Origin: an uncultured Coprococcus sp.
GTDB taxonomy: Bacteria > Bacillota > Clostridia > Lachnospirales > Lachnospiraceae
Reading direction: 5' to 3'
Length of the DNA: 47,864 bases
Assembly (NCBI GenBank): GCA_947626675.1
Contig: CANQTC010000018.1
Location: 1-47,864, forward strand
Part shown: positions 7,998-17,808 of the stretch, one piece after another
Layout: each line of letters opens with the position of its first letter
Numbering within the stretch: position 1 is the first letter of the stretch
The notes under the pieces: generated by a model
The model's database searches: none
What the model was told of the DNA's origin: nothing
What the model saw: only the letters and a program-made list of their open reading frames with translations
Program-made: the position numbers and the translations under genes

Positions 7998-8933
7998 ATG
8001 TCAGAAATCAAAGAAAGTGCATTGGAATTAATTGGAGGAACACCACTTCTCAAACTGAATCGTTACAGTGAGAAAACAGGCGTTAAGGGGGCAACAATCT
8101 TAGCAAAGCTCGAATATCTGAATCCGGCAGGTTCGGTAAAGGACAGAATTGCCCTGGCAATGATTGAGGAGGCAGAAAAAAGCGGCAGATTAAAACCGGG
8201 TGCAACCATCATTGAACCGACAAGTGGAAATACAGGAATTGGTCTTGCGGCAGTTGCAGCAGCGAAGGGTTACAGAGCTATTCTTACACTTCCTGAAACA
8301 ATGAGTGTAGAAAGAAGAAATCTTTTAAAGGCATATGGAGCAGAGCTTGTGCTGACAGAAGGCGCAAAGGGAATGAAGGGCGCAATTGCAAAGGCAGAGG
8401 AACTTGAAAAAGAAATAGAAGGCGCTGTTATTCTCGGGCAATTTGTAAATCCTGCAAATCCGGCAGTACATAAGGCTACGACAGGTCCTGAAATCTGGAA
8501 GCAGACAGATGGAAAGGTGGATATCTTTATTGCCGGTGTTGGTACGGGTGGAACGATTACAGGTGTTGGCGAATATTTAAAAGAGCAGAATCCGAATATT
8601 AAGGTTGTTGCCGTAGAACCGGCAACAAGTCCTGTACTTTCAAAGGGAACACCGGGCGCTCATAAGATTCAGGGAATCGGTGCAGGTTTTGTGCCTGACG
8701 TACTGAATACAAAGGTTTATGATGAAGTGATTGCAATTGAAAATGATGATGCATTTGCCGAGGGCAAGACTTTTGCCAGAACAGAAGGTATCTTAGTAGG
8801 TATATCATCAGGCGCAGCGCTGAAAGCAGCAAGAATCCTTGCGGAAAGACCTGAAAATGCAGGTAAAATAATCGTTGCTTTGCTTCCTGATTCGGGTGAC
8901 AGATATTTATCTACACCATTGTTCAGTAACTAA
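7998..8933 (+). CDS. cysK: Cysteine synthase (O-acetylserine sulfhydrylase)
   Basis: A 311-residue fold-type II PLP enzyme that makes cysteine from O-acetylserine and sulfide. The PLP lysine is K48 in [19 protein letters not shown] (75-84) binds the substrate carboxylate, and GTGGTITG binds the PLP phosphate. Length is typical for CysK. The ribosome site GGAGG (7984-7988) lies 9 bases before the ATG. It is placed under the polycysteine attenuator, so its expression should rise when Cys-tRNA is poorly charged. It is followed by the small YezD-like gene and then the nitrogenase-like genes. Confidence 0.95.
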   Translation: MSEIKESALELIGGTPLLKLNRYSEKTGVKGATILAKLEYLNPAGSVKDRIALAMIEEAEKSGRLKPGATIIEPTSGNTGIGLAAVAAAKGYRAILTLPETMSVERRNLLKAYGAELVLTEGAKGMKGAIAKAEELEKEIEGAVILGQFVNPANPAVHKATTGPEIWKQTDGKVDIFIAGVGTGGTITGVGEYLKEQNPNIKVVAVEPATSPVLSKGTPGAHKIQGIGAGFVPDVLNTKVYDEVIAIENDDAFAEGKTFARTEGILVGISSGAALKAARILAERPENAGKIIVALLPDSGDRYLSTPLFSN

Positions 8934-8947
8934 TTAACAGGTAAACA

Positions 8948-8968
8948 GGGGATGCATAAAGTGTCCCC
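8948..8968 (+). terminator. Weak hairpin after cysK
   Basis: GGGGATGC (8948-8955) can pair with GTGTCCCC (8961-8968) using two G-U pairs. There is no T-run, so it is more likely an RNA-stability or partial stop structure than a full terminator. Confidence 0.35.
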
Positions 8969-8990
8969 TTTCAAACAAAGAGGTGGTTGA

Positions 8991-9146
8991 ATGACTGATA
9001 AATCGGTTGACATCCGGGAAGAAAGTTATCTGGTCACGGTAAAGAAACTGGTGGAAGAAATTAAGTTTGGAACGATTTCCATAGTGGTTCAGGATGGAAA
9101 AGTAGTACAGATTGAACAGAATAAAAAAATAAGAATGAAAAACTGA
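8991..9146 (+). CDS. YezD-family (DUF2292) small protein
   Basis: A 51-residue protein starting MTDKSVDIREE and ending in the pattern KFGTISIVVQDGKVVQIEQ plus a basic tail. This GTxxIVxQDGKVVQIE core is the hallmark of the YezD/DUF2292 family, small proteins of unknown function often found beside sulfur-assimilation genes. An AGAGGTGG ribosome site lies just before the ATG. It sits 57 bases after cysK and immediately before the terminator that leads the nitrogenase-like genes, so it belongs to the attenuated transcript. It has no cysteine and no membrane segment. Confidence 0.8.
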   Translation: MTDKSVDIREESYLVTVKKLVEEIKFGTISIVVQDGKVVQIEQNKKIRMKN

Positions 9147-9149
9147 CCG

Positions 9150-9210
9150 GACAACCGGAGGTTTTGCTTACATGAAGAAGAAAAGCAAATCTCAGGTTGT
9201 CTTTTTTTTT
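9150..9210 (+). terminator. Terminator/attenuator A before the nitrogenase-like genes
   Basis: GACAACC (9150-9156) pairs with GGTTGTC (9195-9201). The stem continues through GAGGTTTT/AAATCTC and GCTT/AAGC to about 18 pairs with one mismatch and one bulge. Nine T's follow (9202-9210). No new promoter is visible before nifB, so expression of the nif-like genes should depend on read-through here. Its ascending arm is repeated in the hairpin at 15674-15711. Confidence 0.8.
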
Positions 9211-9244
9211 CCGGATAATTGGCAAATGAAAGGAAGAGACGAAT

Positions 9245-10117
9245 TTGAGTAATAACTATAAAAATCTACAGAATTCACATCCCTGCTTTGGCGGGCAAAA
9301 AAATCATGCAGGGCGGATTCATCTCCCGGTAAGTCCGGGATGCAACATCGCATGCAGGTTTTGTGACAGAACCATAAATGATGTGGAACAACGACCGGGT
9401 GTTACGAGTAAGATTTTAAAACCGGAAGAAACGATTGAAATTATCAGGAAATCGTTGGAACTGTGTCCGGAAATTACCGTTGCCGGCATAGCAGGACCGG
9501 GTGATACATTAGCAACAGATTATGCGCTTGATACGTTCAGGTTGATAAAAAAACATTTCCCAAACCTTATTAAATGTATGAGTACTAATGGGTTGCTGTT
9601 ATATGAAAGGGCGGAGGAGATTATAGATGCAGGGATTGATTCACTGACAGTTACGGTCAATGCTGTCAATCCGGAGATTGAGGCAAAATTAAATAAATTT
9701 ATTATTTATCATGGGGCAAAGATAGAAGGTGTGAAAGGTGCAAGCGTACTGATTGAAAACCAGTTAAAAGGGATAGAAAAGGTCGCTGCGGCAGGAATTA
9801 CCGTAAAAGTGAATACGGTTCTTGTGCCTGAGATTAATGGCGAGCATATTGAGGAAATTGCGAAGACGGTAGGAGCGCTTGGCGCAAGTATTTATAACAT
9901 AATACCACTGATTCCGCAATATGAGCTGAAGGATTACAGAGAGCCGACGTGCGTCGAGATTGAAGCAGCAAGGACAAGAGCGTCGAAATATATAGATGTA
10001 TTCAGGCATTGCCAGAGATGCCGCGCTGATGCGATTGGTATTCCGGGAGAAAAAGAAGTCGGCGCTCAGATTTATCAGAGAAAACTTGGTATTAAAGAAA
10101 CCTTTTCTCATGGATAG
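9245..10117 (+). CDS. NifB-like radical SAM cofactor-maturation protein
   Basis: A 290-residue radical-SAM protein homologous to NifB, which fuses iron-sulfur units and inserts a carbide to make the 8Fe core (NifB-co) of nitrogenase cofactors. HPCFGG (C14) and the CxxxCxxC motif C33-C37-C40 lie in the usual NifB order (HPC…HLPVSPGCNIAC). HCQRCRADAIG near residues 255-263 matches the C-terminal NifB cysteine motif. The start is TTG at 9245, supported by an AGGAAGAG ribosome site. The NifX-like C-terminal domain found in many NifB proteins is absent here and is encoded by the next gene. A complete NifB set of ligands implies that the NifDK-like partner carries a NifB-type cofactor. Confidence 0.92.
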   Translation: MSNNYKNLQNSHPCFGGQKNHAGRIHLPVSPGCNIACRFCDRTINDVEQRPGVTSKILKPEETIEIIRKSLELCPEITVAGIAGPGDTLATDYALDTFRLIKKHFPNLIKCMSTNGLLLYERAEEIIDAGIDSLTVTVNAVNPEIEAKLNKFIIYHGAKIEGVKGASVLIENQLKGIEKVAAAGITVKVNTVLVPEINGEHIEEIAKTVGALGASIYNIIPLIPQYELKDYREPTCVEIEAARTRASKYIDVFRHCQRCRADAIGIPGEKEVGAQIYQRKLGIKETFSHG

Positions 10118-10129
10118 GCGGTGAGAAAA

Positions 10130-11355
<1,226 letters not shown>

Positions 11356-11373
11356 GGAAGAGAGGATAAGGAT

Positions 11374-12360
11374 ATGGGAAAGATTAATCAATCCATAACG
11401 GAATTAGTAGGAAGAACGCCATTATTACAGTTAAATGGATATATAAAATCACATAATCTGGAGTCAGATATTATAGGAAAGCTGGAATATTTTAATCCGA
11501 ATCAGAGTATCAAAGACAGAATTGCATTAAATATGATAGAAGATGCGGAAAAGAAAGGACTGTTAAAGACGGGAGATACTATCGTTGAAACGACAAGTGG
11601 AAATACAGGCATTGGTCTTGCCGCCATAGCAGCGACAAAAGGGTATCCATTCCGGGTATATATCCAGGATCAGGTAAGCAAAGAACGTTTCAAGGTAATT
11701 AAGGCATTTGGTGGTGAGACCATTAAATTTGGGGATGAGCCAAAGCTTGCAAAGGTGATAAAAGAAACAGGCGGCGATTTTGTAGCCATGTTAAAGGTAT
11801 TAAAAGAGGAAATCCTGCCAAATCAGGAGCATATCTGTTTTGTAGACCAGCTTACCAATCCTGCAAATCCTGAGATACATAAAAAGACAACCGGACCTGA
11901 AATCTGGGAAGATACAGAAGGAAAAGTCGATATTCTGGTAGCATGTGTAGGAACAGGCGGAACAGTATCAGGCACAGGTGCATACTTAAAAGAACAGAAT
12001 CCAAATGTGAAGGTTGTGGCAGTTCAGCCCGGACCGCAGTCCATACCGGGTGATGAAAACCCTGCGCCGGAAGAAATTACAGGGGTGCATCCGTTTGAGG
12101 GCGTTCCGGAAACCTTTATACCGGGAAATCTCGACAGGAATATTTATGATGACTGGATTGCAGTCGAAACAGAGGATGCATATAAGGCGGCGCGGGAAGT
12201 TGCAAAGACAGACGGTATACTAATCGGAACATCGTCAGGTGCAGCGCTGTTTGCGGCAACCGAGCTTGCGAAGAAGCCTGAGAATAAAGGCAAGAAAATC
12301 GTAGTTGTATTTCCGGATACAGGACTTCGCTACTTATCAACAAATTTATTTGAATCATAG
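11374..12360 (+). CDS. Cysteine-synthase paralogue inside the nitrogenase-like operon
   Basis: A 328-residue fold-type II PLP enzyme. The PLP lysine K47 lies in NPNQSIKDR, followed by [10 protein letters not shown] and GTGGTVSGTG, as in CysK. It differs from the cysK at 7998 in having NQSIKDR for AGSVKDR and an added loop at about 226-250 (QPGPQSIPGDENPAPEE). The added loop resembles CysM- or CBS-like variants that accept other nucleophiles or acceptors. It sits between nifH-like and nifD-like genes with 18 and 17 base gaps, so it is certainly co-expressed with them. I infer that it captures the sulfur product of the NifDK-like enzyme, as sulfide or a thiol. Acceptor and nucleophile are unknown. 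Confidence 0.9.
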   Translation: MGKINQSITELVGRTPLLQLNGYIKSHNLESDIIGKLEYFNPNQSIKDRIALNMIEDAEKKGLLKTGDTIVETTSGNTGIGLAAIAATKGYPFRVYIQDQVSKERFKVIKAFGGETIKFGDEPKLAKVIKETGGDFVAMLKVLKEEILPNQEHICFVDQLTNPANPEIHKKTTGPEIWEDTEGKVDILVACVGTGGTVSGTGAYLKEQNPNVKVVAVQPGPQSIPGDENPAPEEITGVHPFEGVPETFIPGNLDRNIYDDWIAVETEDAYKAAREVAKTDGILIGTSSGAALFAATELAKKPENKGKKIVVVFPDTGLRYLSTNLFES

Positions 12361-12377
12361 AGAAGAGAGGATTTATC

Positions 12378-13841
12378 ATGGAAACGAATTTAAGTAATTC
12401 CAATGTGGCGACAAGAGAAAACCGTATTGGTTCAATCACCGGTTACATTGGTTCATTAAAAGAGCTGGCAAGCCAGAGCGAGTGTGGAACATTAAAGGGT
12501 TGTTCACGATGTTTTTCACAGTCCAGTTCATGTCTGTCAAGCTGTGCGCTTGGGCAGCTTTCAGCAATAAGAGATGTGGCGATTATTCATCATGGCCCGG
12601 CGGGCTGCTCAGTAGCAAGCGCAGGCGCATATTATCTTGATAAAGTTATGGCGAAGAAACGTGGCGTCACAAATGATACAGTATATGTTGGAACAGATAT
12701 GAATGAAAATGATACGATATTCGGTTCTACAGAAAGTCTTAGAAAAATTATACTGGAGGTTAATAAGCGGTATTCACCGAAGGCGATATTTGTAACAAGC
12801 TCCTGTGCTACCGGAATTATCGGAGAGGATATCGACAGTGTTGTGGATGAGGTGAAGGAAGAGATTGACGTTCCCGTTGTATCTGTACATTGCGAAGGCT
12901 TCAAATCCCGTATATGGGCGACCGGCTTTGATATTGCAGACCATGCCGTATTGTCATCCATTGTAAAGCCGCCGAAGGAAAAGAATAATAAGATTAACTT
13001 TAAAAACTTCTATGAAAGTGCAAGACCGGAAATAATTGAAATTTTTAAAAACTTTGATTTAGAGCCTGTATTTCTATACTGTAATTCAACTGTTGAAGAA
13101 CTTTCACATATATCAGAGTCTCTTGCAACAACCTGTATCTGTGGTACGCTTGGTAATTATCTGGGTAATGTGCTGGAAGAAAAATATGGCGTTCCATATA
13201 TAAGAAGTATCAATCAGTGCGGAATTACAGGGTTTGAGACATGGCTTCGTGAGATTGGTAAAGTGACAGGCAGAAGTGACAAGGTTGAGAAATACATAGA
13301 AGAGCAAAGAGCAATCTATATTCCTCAGATTGAGGAAGTTAAGAAAGAGCTGAAAGGTCTTAGAGCTGTAATTGGTATGGGGCCGGGATATACCTTTGAG
13401 GTATCAAGAGTGTTGAATGAGCTTGGAATTGAAGTCGTATGGGCGTTGGCATGGCATTATGACAAGAAATATGAAAATGGAGATGTTCCACCGTCCATGA
13501 AATATCTGCTTGACAATCATATTGATTTTGAAGCCAGTGTTGCGGACCAGCAGAACTTTGAGGTTATGAATATTCTGAATAAATATCAGCCGGATTTGTA
13601 TCTGTCACGTCATCCGGGTTCAACCGTATGGGCAATCAAGAATGGTACGCCGGCAGTATATGTAGCGGATGAATATATGATTTTCGGTTATAAACATACC
13701 CTTGAATTTGCCCATGCCATATTAAACAGTATTCACAACAGAAGTTTTGAGCAAAATCTTGCGAAGCGGGTAAAGCTTCCTTATACAGACTGGTGGTATC
13801 AGCAGAACGTGGGAACATTCTTAGAGGAGGCAAAGAACTAA
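12378..13841 (+). CDS. NifD-like subunit of a nitrogenase-like reductase
   Basis: A 487-residue nitrogenase component 1 alpha-type subunit. Expected P-cluster ligands are C56 (SCALG), C77 (HHGPAGC) and C143 (SSCATGIIGEDID). C255, twelve residues before EEKYG as in NifD, aligns with cofactor ligand Cys275, and H440 (FGYKH) with His442. The segment after HCEGF reads GFDIADH where NifD has GHHIAND, so the equivalent of alpha-His195 is Phe184 and of alpha-Gln191 is Trp180; alpha-Arg96 falls at Tyr85. Thus the cofactor site looks occupied but not set up for N2. Four further cysteines (C36, C42, C45, C52) precede C56. The stop codon overlaps the ATG of the NifK-like gene, which ties their translation together. 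Confidence 0.9.
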   Translation: METNLSNSNVATRENRIGSITGYIGSLKELASQSECGTLKGCSRCFSQSSSCLSSCALGQLSAIRDVAIIHHGPAGCSVASAGAYYLDKVMAKKRGVTNDTVYVGTDMNENDTIFGSTESLRKIILEVNKRYSPKAIFVTSSCATGIIGEDIDSVVDEVKEEIDVPVVSVHCEGFKSRIWATGFDIADHAVLSSIVKPPKEKNNKINFKNFYESARPEIIEIFKNFDLEPVFLYCNSTVEELSHISESLATTCICGTLGNYLGNVLEEKYGVPYIRSINQCGITGFETWLREIGKVTGRSDKVEKYIEEQRAIYIPQIEEVKKELKGLRAVIGMGPGYTFEVSRVLNELGIEVVWALAWHYDKKYENGDVPPSMKYLLDNHIDFEASVADQQNFEVMNILNKYQPDLYLSRHPGSTVWAIKNGTPAVYVADEYMIFGYKHTLEFAHAILNSIHNRSFEQNLAKRVKLPYTDWWYQQNVGTFLEEAKN

Positions 13842-15139
13842 TGGCAAAATTATTAGATAAACAGAGATATAAATGCGCACTTGGCGCAATGCAGACCGTA
13901 CAGGCGATAAACAGGGCGATTCCGATATTACATTCAGGTCCCGGATGTGCGCAGAAGCTGTCGGATGGAATCGGAAGCTCGGGCTATTTCTCACCGAATA
14001 TATTTCCCTGTACGAGTATTAATGAAAAGGATGTTGTATTTGGTGGTGTAAAGAAGCTTCATTCGACCATTGAAAATGCATTAAAGGTAATTGATGCTGA
14101 CCTTTATGTAGTGCTGACCGGATGTATACCTGAGATAGTAGGTGATGACAGCGGTGAAGTTGTTTCGGAATTTGCCGATGCCGATAAACCTGTTATCTAT
14201 GCTTCTACAGCAGGATTTAAAGGAAATAATTATAAAGGACATGAGCAGATTATCGATGCAATCATAGAGCAGTATCTTAAAAAGGCAGATAACAGACAGA
14301 AAGGCCTTGTGAATATATGGGCGGATGTTCCTTATCAGGATTTGTTCTGGCTGGGCAATATCAGAGAGCTTGAAAAGCTGCTTCGTGAGATAGGTCTTAC
14401 ACCGAATACCATATTTGGATATAACAGAGGAATCGAAAATATCAATAAAATTCCTGAAGCTGAATTTAATCTTCTTGTATCACCGTGGGTTTCCGTAAAG
14501 AACATGAAGAAGATGGAGAAAAAGCTTGGTATTCCATATCTTCATTATCCGACGCTTCCAATCGGTGCGTATGAAACAAGTAAATTCTTGCGTGAAGTAG
14601 GAAAGTATGCAGGTATCGAAGTAGAAAAGGTAGAGCGTGTAATTACCGAACATGAAAATTATTATTACTATCTGATAGAACGATATGCCGACCTTTTTCT
14701 TGAAAACCGTGTTATTAACAAGCAGTTTTCTGTTATTGCCGATGCGCAGTATGCACTTGGCATTACGAAGTTTTTGACAAATGATTTAGGGCTTGTTCCT
14801 GCAAAGCAGTTTATTGTAGATGACACGCCAAAGGAATATCGTGAAGCGATTACAGAAGAATTTAAAAAGCTGAATTATGGTCTTTCTGCGGATGTTGCTT
14901 TTGAAACAGACAGCTATAAGATACATAATGAAATCAAAGCACATGATTATCATGGCTATCCGCTTATTCTCGGAAGCTATTACGATAAGGAGCTTTCAGA
15001 GCAGCTGCAGGGCAATTATCTGAATATATCATGGCCTGTTCAAGATAAGGTGGTATTAGATGATTTTTATGCAGGCTATACAGGTGGTATTCGTCTGATA
15101 GAGGATATCTATACTGTGGCTGTTCAGAGATTTAACTAA
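13841..15139 (+). CDS. NifK-like subunit of a nitrogenase-like reductase
   Basis: A 432-residue nitrogenase component 1 beta-type subunit. P-cluster ligands C12 (YKCALGA), C36 (HSGPGC) and C95 (LTGCIPEIVGDD) are all present, with spacings (24 and 59) almost equal to NifK (25 and 58). FPCTSINEKDVVFGG matches the segment that follows the second ligand in NifK/NifN. The protein lacks the long N-terminal extension of molybdenum NifK. GAGGAGG at 13824-13830 and the TAATG overlap fix the start at 13841; an in-frame ATG at 13793 inside the NifD-like gene is unlikely. With the NifD-like subunit it should form an alpha2beta2 complex. Confidence 0.9.
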   Translation: MAKLLDKQRYKCALGAMQTVQAINRAIPILHSGPGCAQKLSDGIGSSGYFSPNIFPCTSINEKDVVFGGVKKLHSTIENALKVIDADLYVVLTGCIPEIVGDDSGEVVSEFADADKPVIYASTAGFKGNNYKGHEQIIDAIIEQYLKKADNRQKGLVNIWADVPYQDLFWLGNIRELEKLLREIGLTPNTIFGYNRGIENINKIPEAEFNLLVSPWVSVKNMKKMEKKLGIPYLHYPTLPIGAYETSKFLREVGKYAGIEVEKVERVITEHENYYYYLIERYADLFLENRVINKQFSVIADAQYALGITKFLTNDLGLVPAKQFIVDDTPKEYREAITEEFKKLNYGLSADVAFETDSYKIHNEIKAHDYHGYPLILGSYYDKELSEQLQGNYLNISWPVQDKVVLDDFYAGYTGGIRLIEDIYTVAVQRFN

Positions 15140-15174
15140 TCATTTATTTCATCATCATAGAAAGGATGTATCGC

Positions 15175-15657
15175 ATGTCATATAAGATAGCAATCGCGTC
15201 AAGCGACGGTACAAATATTGACTTAAGTTTTGGCGAAGCGTCGGCGTTTGATATTTATGAAGTCGATGGTACGGAATATACATTGACAGAAAGGCGCAAA
15301 TACGATTTCCCGGAGAATGTAATACCGGGACAGCCGAAACAATCAGAGGAAAGCGGAATACAGGCAGGATGCGGAAGCAGTGAAGCATCAGGCGGATGCG
15401 GCTCATCCGGAAACTGCGGTACGGGGACAGGATGCGGCAGCGCAGGCGGACAGTTCCCAAAGGTGGAACTGCTTCGCGATTGTCGGTGTATTGTATGTAA
15501 AAAAATAGGTTTTCATGTTGTAAAACAGCTTGAAAAGCTAGCAATTACAAGCTTTGACATAGATTGTAGTGTTGAAGAAGCGCTTCGTAAGATAACGGAC
15601 TATTTATATAAGATAGACAATCATCAGTCGCTTAGAGGAACTTATAATAAAGAATAA
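15175..15657 (+). CDS. NifX-like protein with a Gly/Cys-rich insert
   Basis: A 160-residue member of the NifX/NifB-C-terminal family: IAIASSDGTNIDLSFGEASAF opens the fold and DCRCIVCKKIG continues it. Between them lies a Gly/Ser-rich segment (about 60-95) with cysteines at 66, 75, 81 and 87, and three more at 103, 105 and 108, seven in all. Ordinary NifX has no such run, which suggests binding of an Fe-S unit or metal. AAAGG at 15161-15165 favours the ATG at 15175 over the in-frame ATG at 15166. It ends the cofactor and reductase gene set, 35 bases after the NifK-like gene. Confidence 0.82.
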   Translation: MSYKIAIASSDGTNIDLSFGEASAFDIYEVDGTEYTLTERRKYDFPENVIPGQPKQSEESGIQAGCGSSEASGGCGSSGNCGTGTGCGSAGGQFPKVELLRDCRCIVCKKIGFHVVKQLEKLAITSFDIDCSVEEALRKITDYLYKIDNHQSLRGTYNKE

Positions 15658-15673
15658 TAATGAAACTGACTGG

Positions 15674-15711
15674 ACAACCGGAGGTTCATGGAAACATGAA
15701 CCTCCGGTTGT
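15674..15711 (+). terminator. Hairpin B, sharing its 5' arm with terminator A
   Basis: A perfect 17-bp stem (15674-15690 with 15695-15711) capped by a GAAA tetraloop. Only GTTTAT follows, so termination would be partial. GGACAACCGGAGGTT and flanking bases match the ascending arm of the terminator at 9150-9210. It separates the nif-like genes from the ABC importer and may tune the ratio of the two or protect the upstream mRNA. Confidence 0.75.
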
Positions 15712-15738
15712 GTTTATAGGAGAGGAGAAAAAACAGAT

Positions 15739-16785
15739 ATGAAAAAAAGTAAAATATTAGTTAGCGGCGCATTGATACTTTCAATGCTTGCAGTATCATT
15801 CACAGGCTGTGAAAAAAAGGAACAGACAGGCGGCAGTCATTCGTCACAGACAGAATACAAATATGGAAAAATTGATATTCCGGGTAAGGACGGCGCGCTT
15901 TGCGGAGCACCAATCTATATTGCATATGAGAATGGATATTTTGCTGAAGAAGGATTTGATGTTAATCTGATTTCGGCAGATTTTGAAACAAGAAAAATTG
16001 GTTTAAATAATGGAACGATTCCGATTGTAAACGGAGACTTTCAATTCTTCCCATCGATAGAAGAGGGCATTGATGTAAAGGTCGTTGACGGATTGCATAA
16101 CGGATGTATCAAGCTTGTTGTTCTGCCGGATTCTGATATTAAAACCGCATCTGATTTAAAGGGAAAGAAGATTGGTGTAGATGAAATAGGCGGTACGCCG
16201 CATCAGGTAGCCAGTGTGTGGGTGGAAAATGCAGGTATTTCAGCATTGCCTGAGGATAACGAAGTTACATTTCTGCCATTTTCAGATGGAAACCTTGAAT
16301 TGGAAGCGCTTTATAACGGAGATATTGATGTAGCAGCGATGTGGGACCCGCTTGGTTCAGTTTCAGAAAAAGAGGGGAAAACAAAGGTAATATTTGACTT
16401 AGCAACTGCTCCCGATTTTGCCGGTAAGTATTGCTGCTTTTTATATGCTTCAAATAAGCTGATTAAAGAAAATCCTGAAGAAGTGGCGGCGCTTTTAAGG
16501 GCATACCGGAAAGCACAGAACTGGATTAGTGAAAATCCGGAAAAAGCTGTTGATATTATTATAAGCGGAAAATATTCACAGATTGAAGATAAAGAGTTGG
16601 CGATAGAGCTTCTTAAGAGCTATGAATATCCCTCAACTGCGGCAAGGGAAGGAAATGAACATAATATTGCAGATGATGTATATTACTTTGCAACTGCATT
16701 ACATGATATAGGATACCTTAAAACAGAGCCGAAAGAATTTGAGGAAAGCTATTTTTATGATGTAGATGCGGCTCTTGGAAAATAG
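15739..16785 (+). CDS. ABC-importer substrate-binding lipoprotein (SsuA/TauA/NMT1 type)
   Basis: A 348-residue lipoprotein. Residues 1-24 form a signal peptide with lipobox SFTGC. The mature part follows the nitrate/sulfonate/taurine/thiamine-precursor binding pattern: PIYIAYENGYFAEEGFDVNL, then DLKGKKIGVDEIGGTPHQVA and GDIDVAAMWDP. A GAGGAG ribosome site precedes the ATG. It is the first gene of a binding protein-permease-ATPase importer directly after the nitrogenase-like genes, and I infer that it captures the substrate of that enzyme. The family includes sulfonate binders, but the ligand cannot be read from the sequence. Confidence 0.88.
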   Translation: MKKSKILVSGALILSMLAVSFTGCEKKEQTGGSHSSQTEYKYGKIDIPGKDGALCGAPIYIAYENGYFAEEGFDVNLISADFETRKIGLNNGTIPIVNGDFQFFPSIEEGIDVKVVDGLHNGCIKLVVLPDSDIKTASDLKGKKIGVDEIGGTPHQVASVWVENAGISALPEDNEVTFLPFSDGNLELEALYNGDIDVAAMWDPLGSVSEKEGKTKVIFDLATAPDFAGKYCCFLYASNKLIKENPEEVAALLRAYRKAQNWISENPEKAVDIIISGKYSQIEDKELAIELLKSYEYPSTAAREGNEHNIADDVYYFATALHDIGYLKTEPKEFEESYFYDVDAALGK

Positions 16786-16797
16786 GAGGACATAATA

Positions 16798-17808
16798 TTG
16801 GAAAATAAGAAAACGGTAAAAACGGGGATTCGATATGCCGTATACATTTTATTTACAGTTACAGGATTTGTACTGGCGATACTGGAGAATATATTTGTTC
16901 CGCAGATTGCTGCAGATTTTGAAAACAAGAAATATGCCCTGGGTAGTTTTGTTCTAAGTATTAACAGGGCATACAGAATTTTTCTATTCCTGTTAATAAT
17001 TTTTTATATAGCTGTTGGAATTTTTTCTTATCTTAAAGAAAACAGACAGGCAAATTATATAAAAAAAGCAAAATTCCGTTTTGCCTGCGGCGTTGCTCTT
17101 GGGATATGGGATTTATTCGGAACAAAGCTGATGTATTTTCCGCAGCCCTTTTTCCCCGGACCGGCAAAGATACTGGAAGCATTTTTGATGGAGAGCGGAT
17201 ACATATTAGAAAATACATTATATTCACTTCGATTATTTGCTTTGGGTTTTTCCCTCGGGGTTATATTCGGCGTGGGAACAGGTATCCTGATTGGCTGGTT
17301 TGATAAAGTGTATTACTGGTTAGCGCCTGTATTAAATATTTCAGGTGTGATACCGGCTGTTGCATGGATGCCGTTTGCACTGACGATATTTCCAACGCCA
17401 TTTTCCGGAGCGGTATTTCTTATCGTTATATGTGCATGGTTTCCTATCGCCTCTCTTACGGCACAGGGAATACAAAGTACGCCGAAATCACAGTTTGACG
17501 CTGCAAGAACATTAGGCGGAAATACGGTATACCTGTTATTCCATGTTGCAGTACCACATGCAATGCCGCAGATATTTATGGGTATCTCATCTGCAAATGC
17601 TTTCGCATTTACAACGCTTGTTATGGCGGAGATGCTTGGACAGCCGGGAGGGCTTGGCTATTACATTAATACTTCAAAGGTATGGAGTGCGTATTATAAA
17701 GTATTTGCGGCTATTATTGTTATGGCGGTCTTATTTAGTCTCATCATGAAAGGGATAGGAGCAATAAGAGGTTATGTATTGCGCTGGCAAAGGGGGCTTG
17801 TGAAATGA
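16798..17808 (+). CDS. ABC-importer permease (SsuC/TauC type) with extra N-terminal membrane segments
   Basis: A 336-residue membrane protein. Two N-terminal hydrophobic segments (about 11-32 and 60-78) precede the usual BPD-transport domain. The EAA loop reads DAARTLGGNTVYLLFHVAVPHAMPQI in outline (A-A-R-T-L-G-G…VPxAxPQI). The start is TTG at 16798, supported by AGGAGG 8 bases upstream. The extra N-terminal region, absent from standard SsuC, is unusual. The stop overlaps the ATG of the ATPase gene by 4 bases. Confidence 0.85.
   Translation: MENKKTVKTGIRYAVYILFTVTGFVLAILENIFVPQIAADFENKKYALGSFVLSINRAYRIFLFLLIIFYIAVGIFSYLKENRQANYIKKAKFRFACGVALGIWDLFGTKLMYFPQPFFPGPAKILEAFLMESGYILENTLYSLRLFALGFSLGVIFGVGTGILIGWFDKVYYWLAPVLNISGVIPAVAWMPFALTIFPTPFSGAVFLIVICAWFPIASLTAQGIQSTPKSQFDAARTLGGNTVYLLFHVAVPHAMPQIFMGISSANAFAFTTLVMAEMLGQPGGLGYYINTSKVWSAYYKVFAAIIVMAVLFSLIMKGIGAIRGYVLRWQRGLVK

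Noticed and set aside
15155..15544. 129-codon open frame on the minus strand
   Set aside because: Antisense to the Cys-rich NifX-like gene, whose G/C-rich insert opens the opposite frame by chance.
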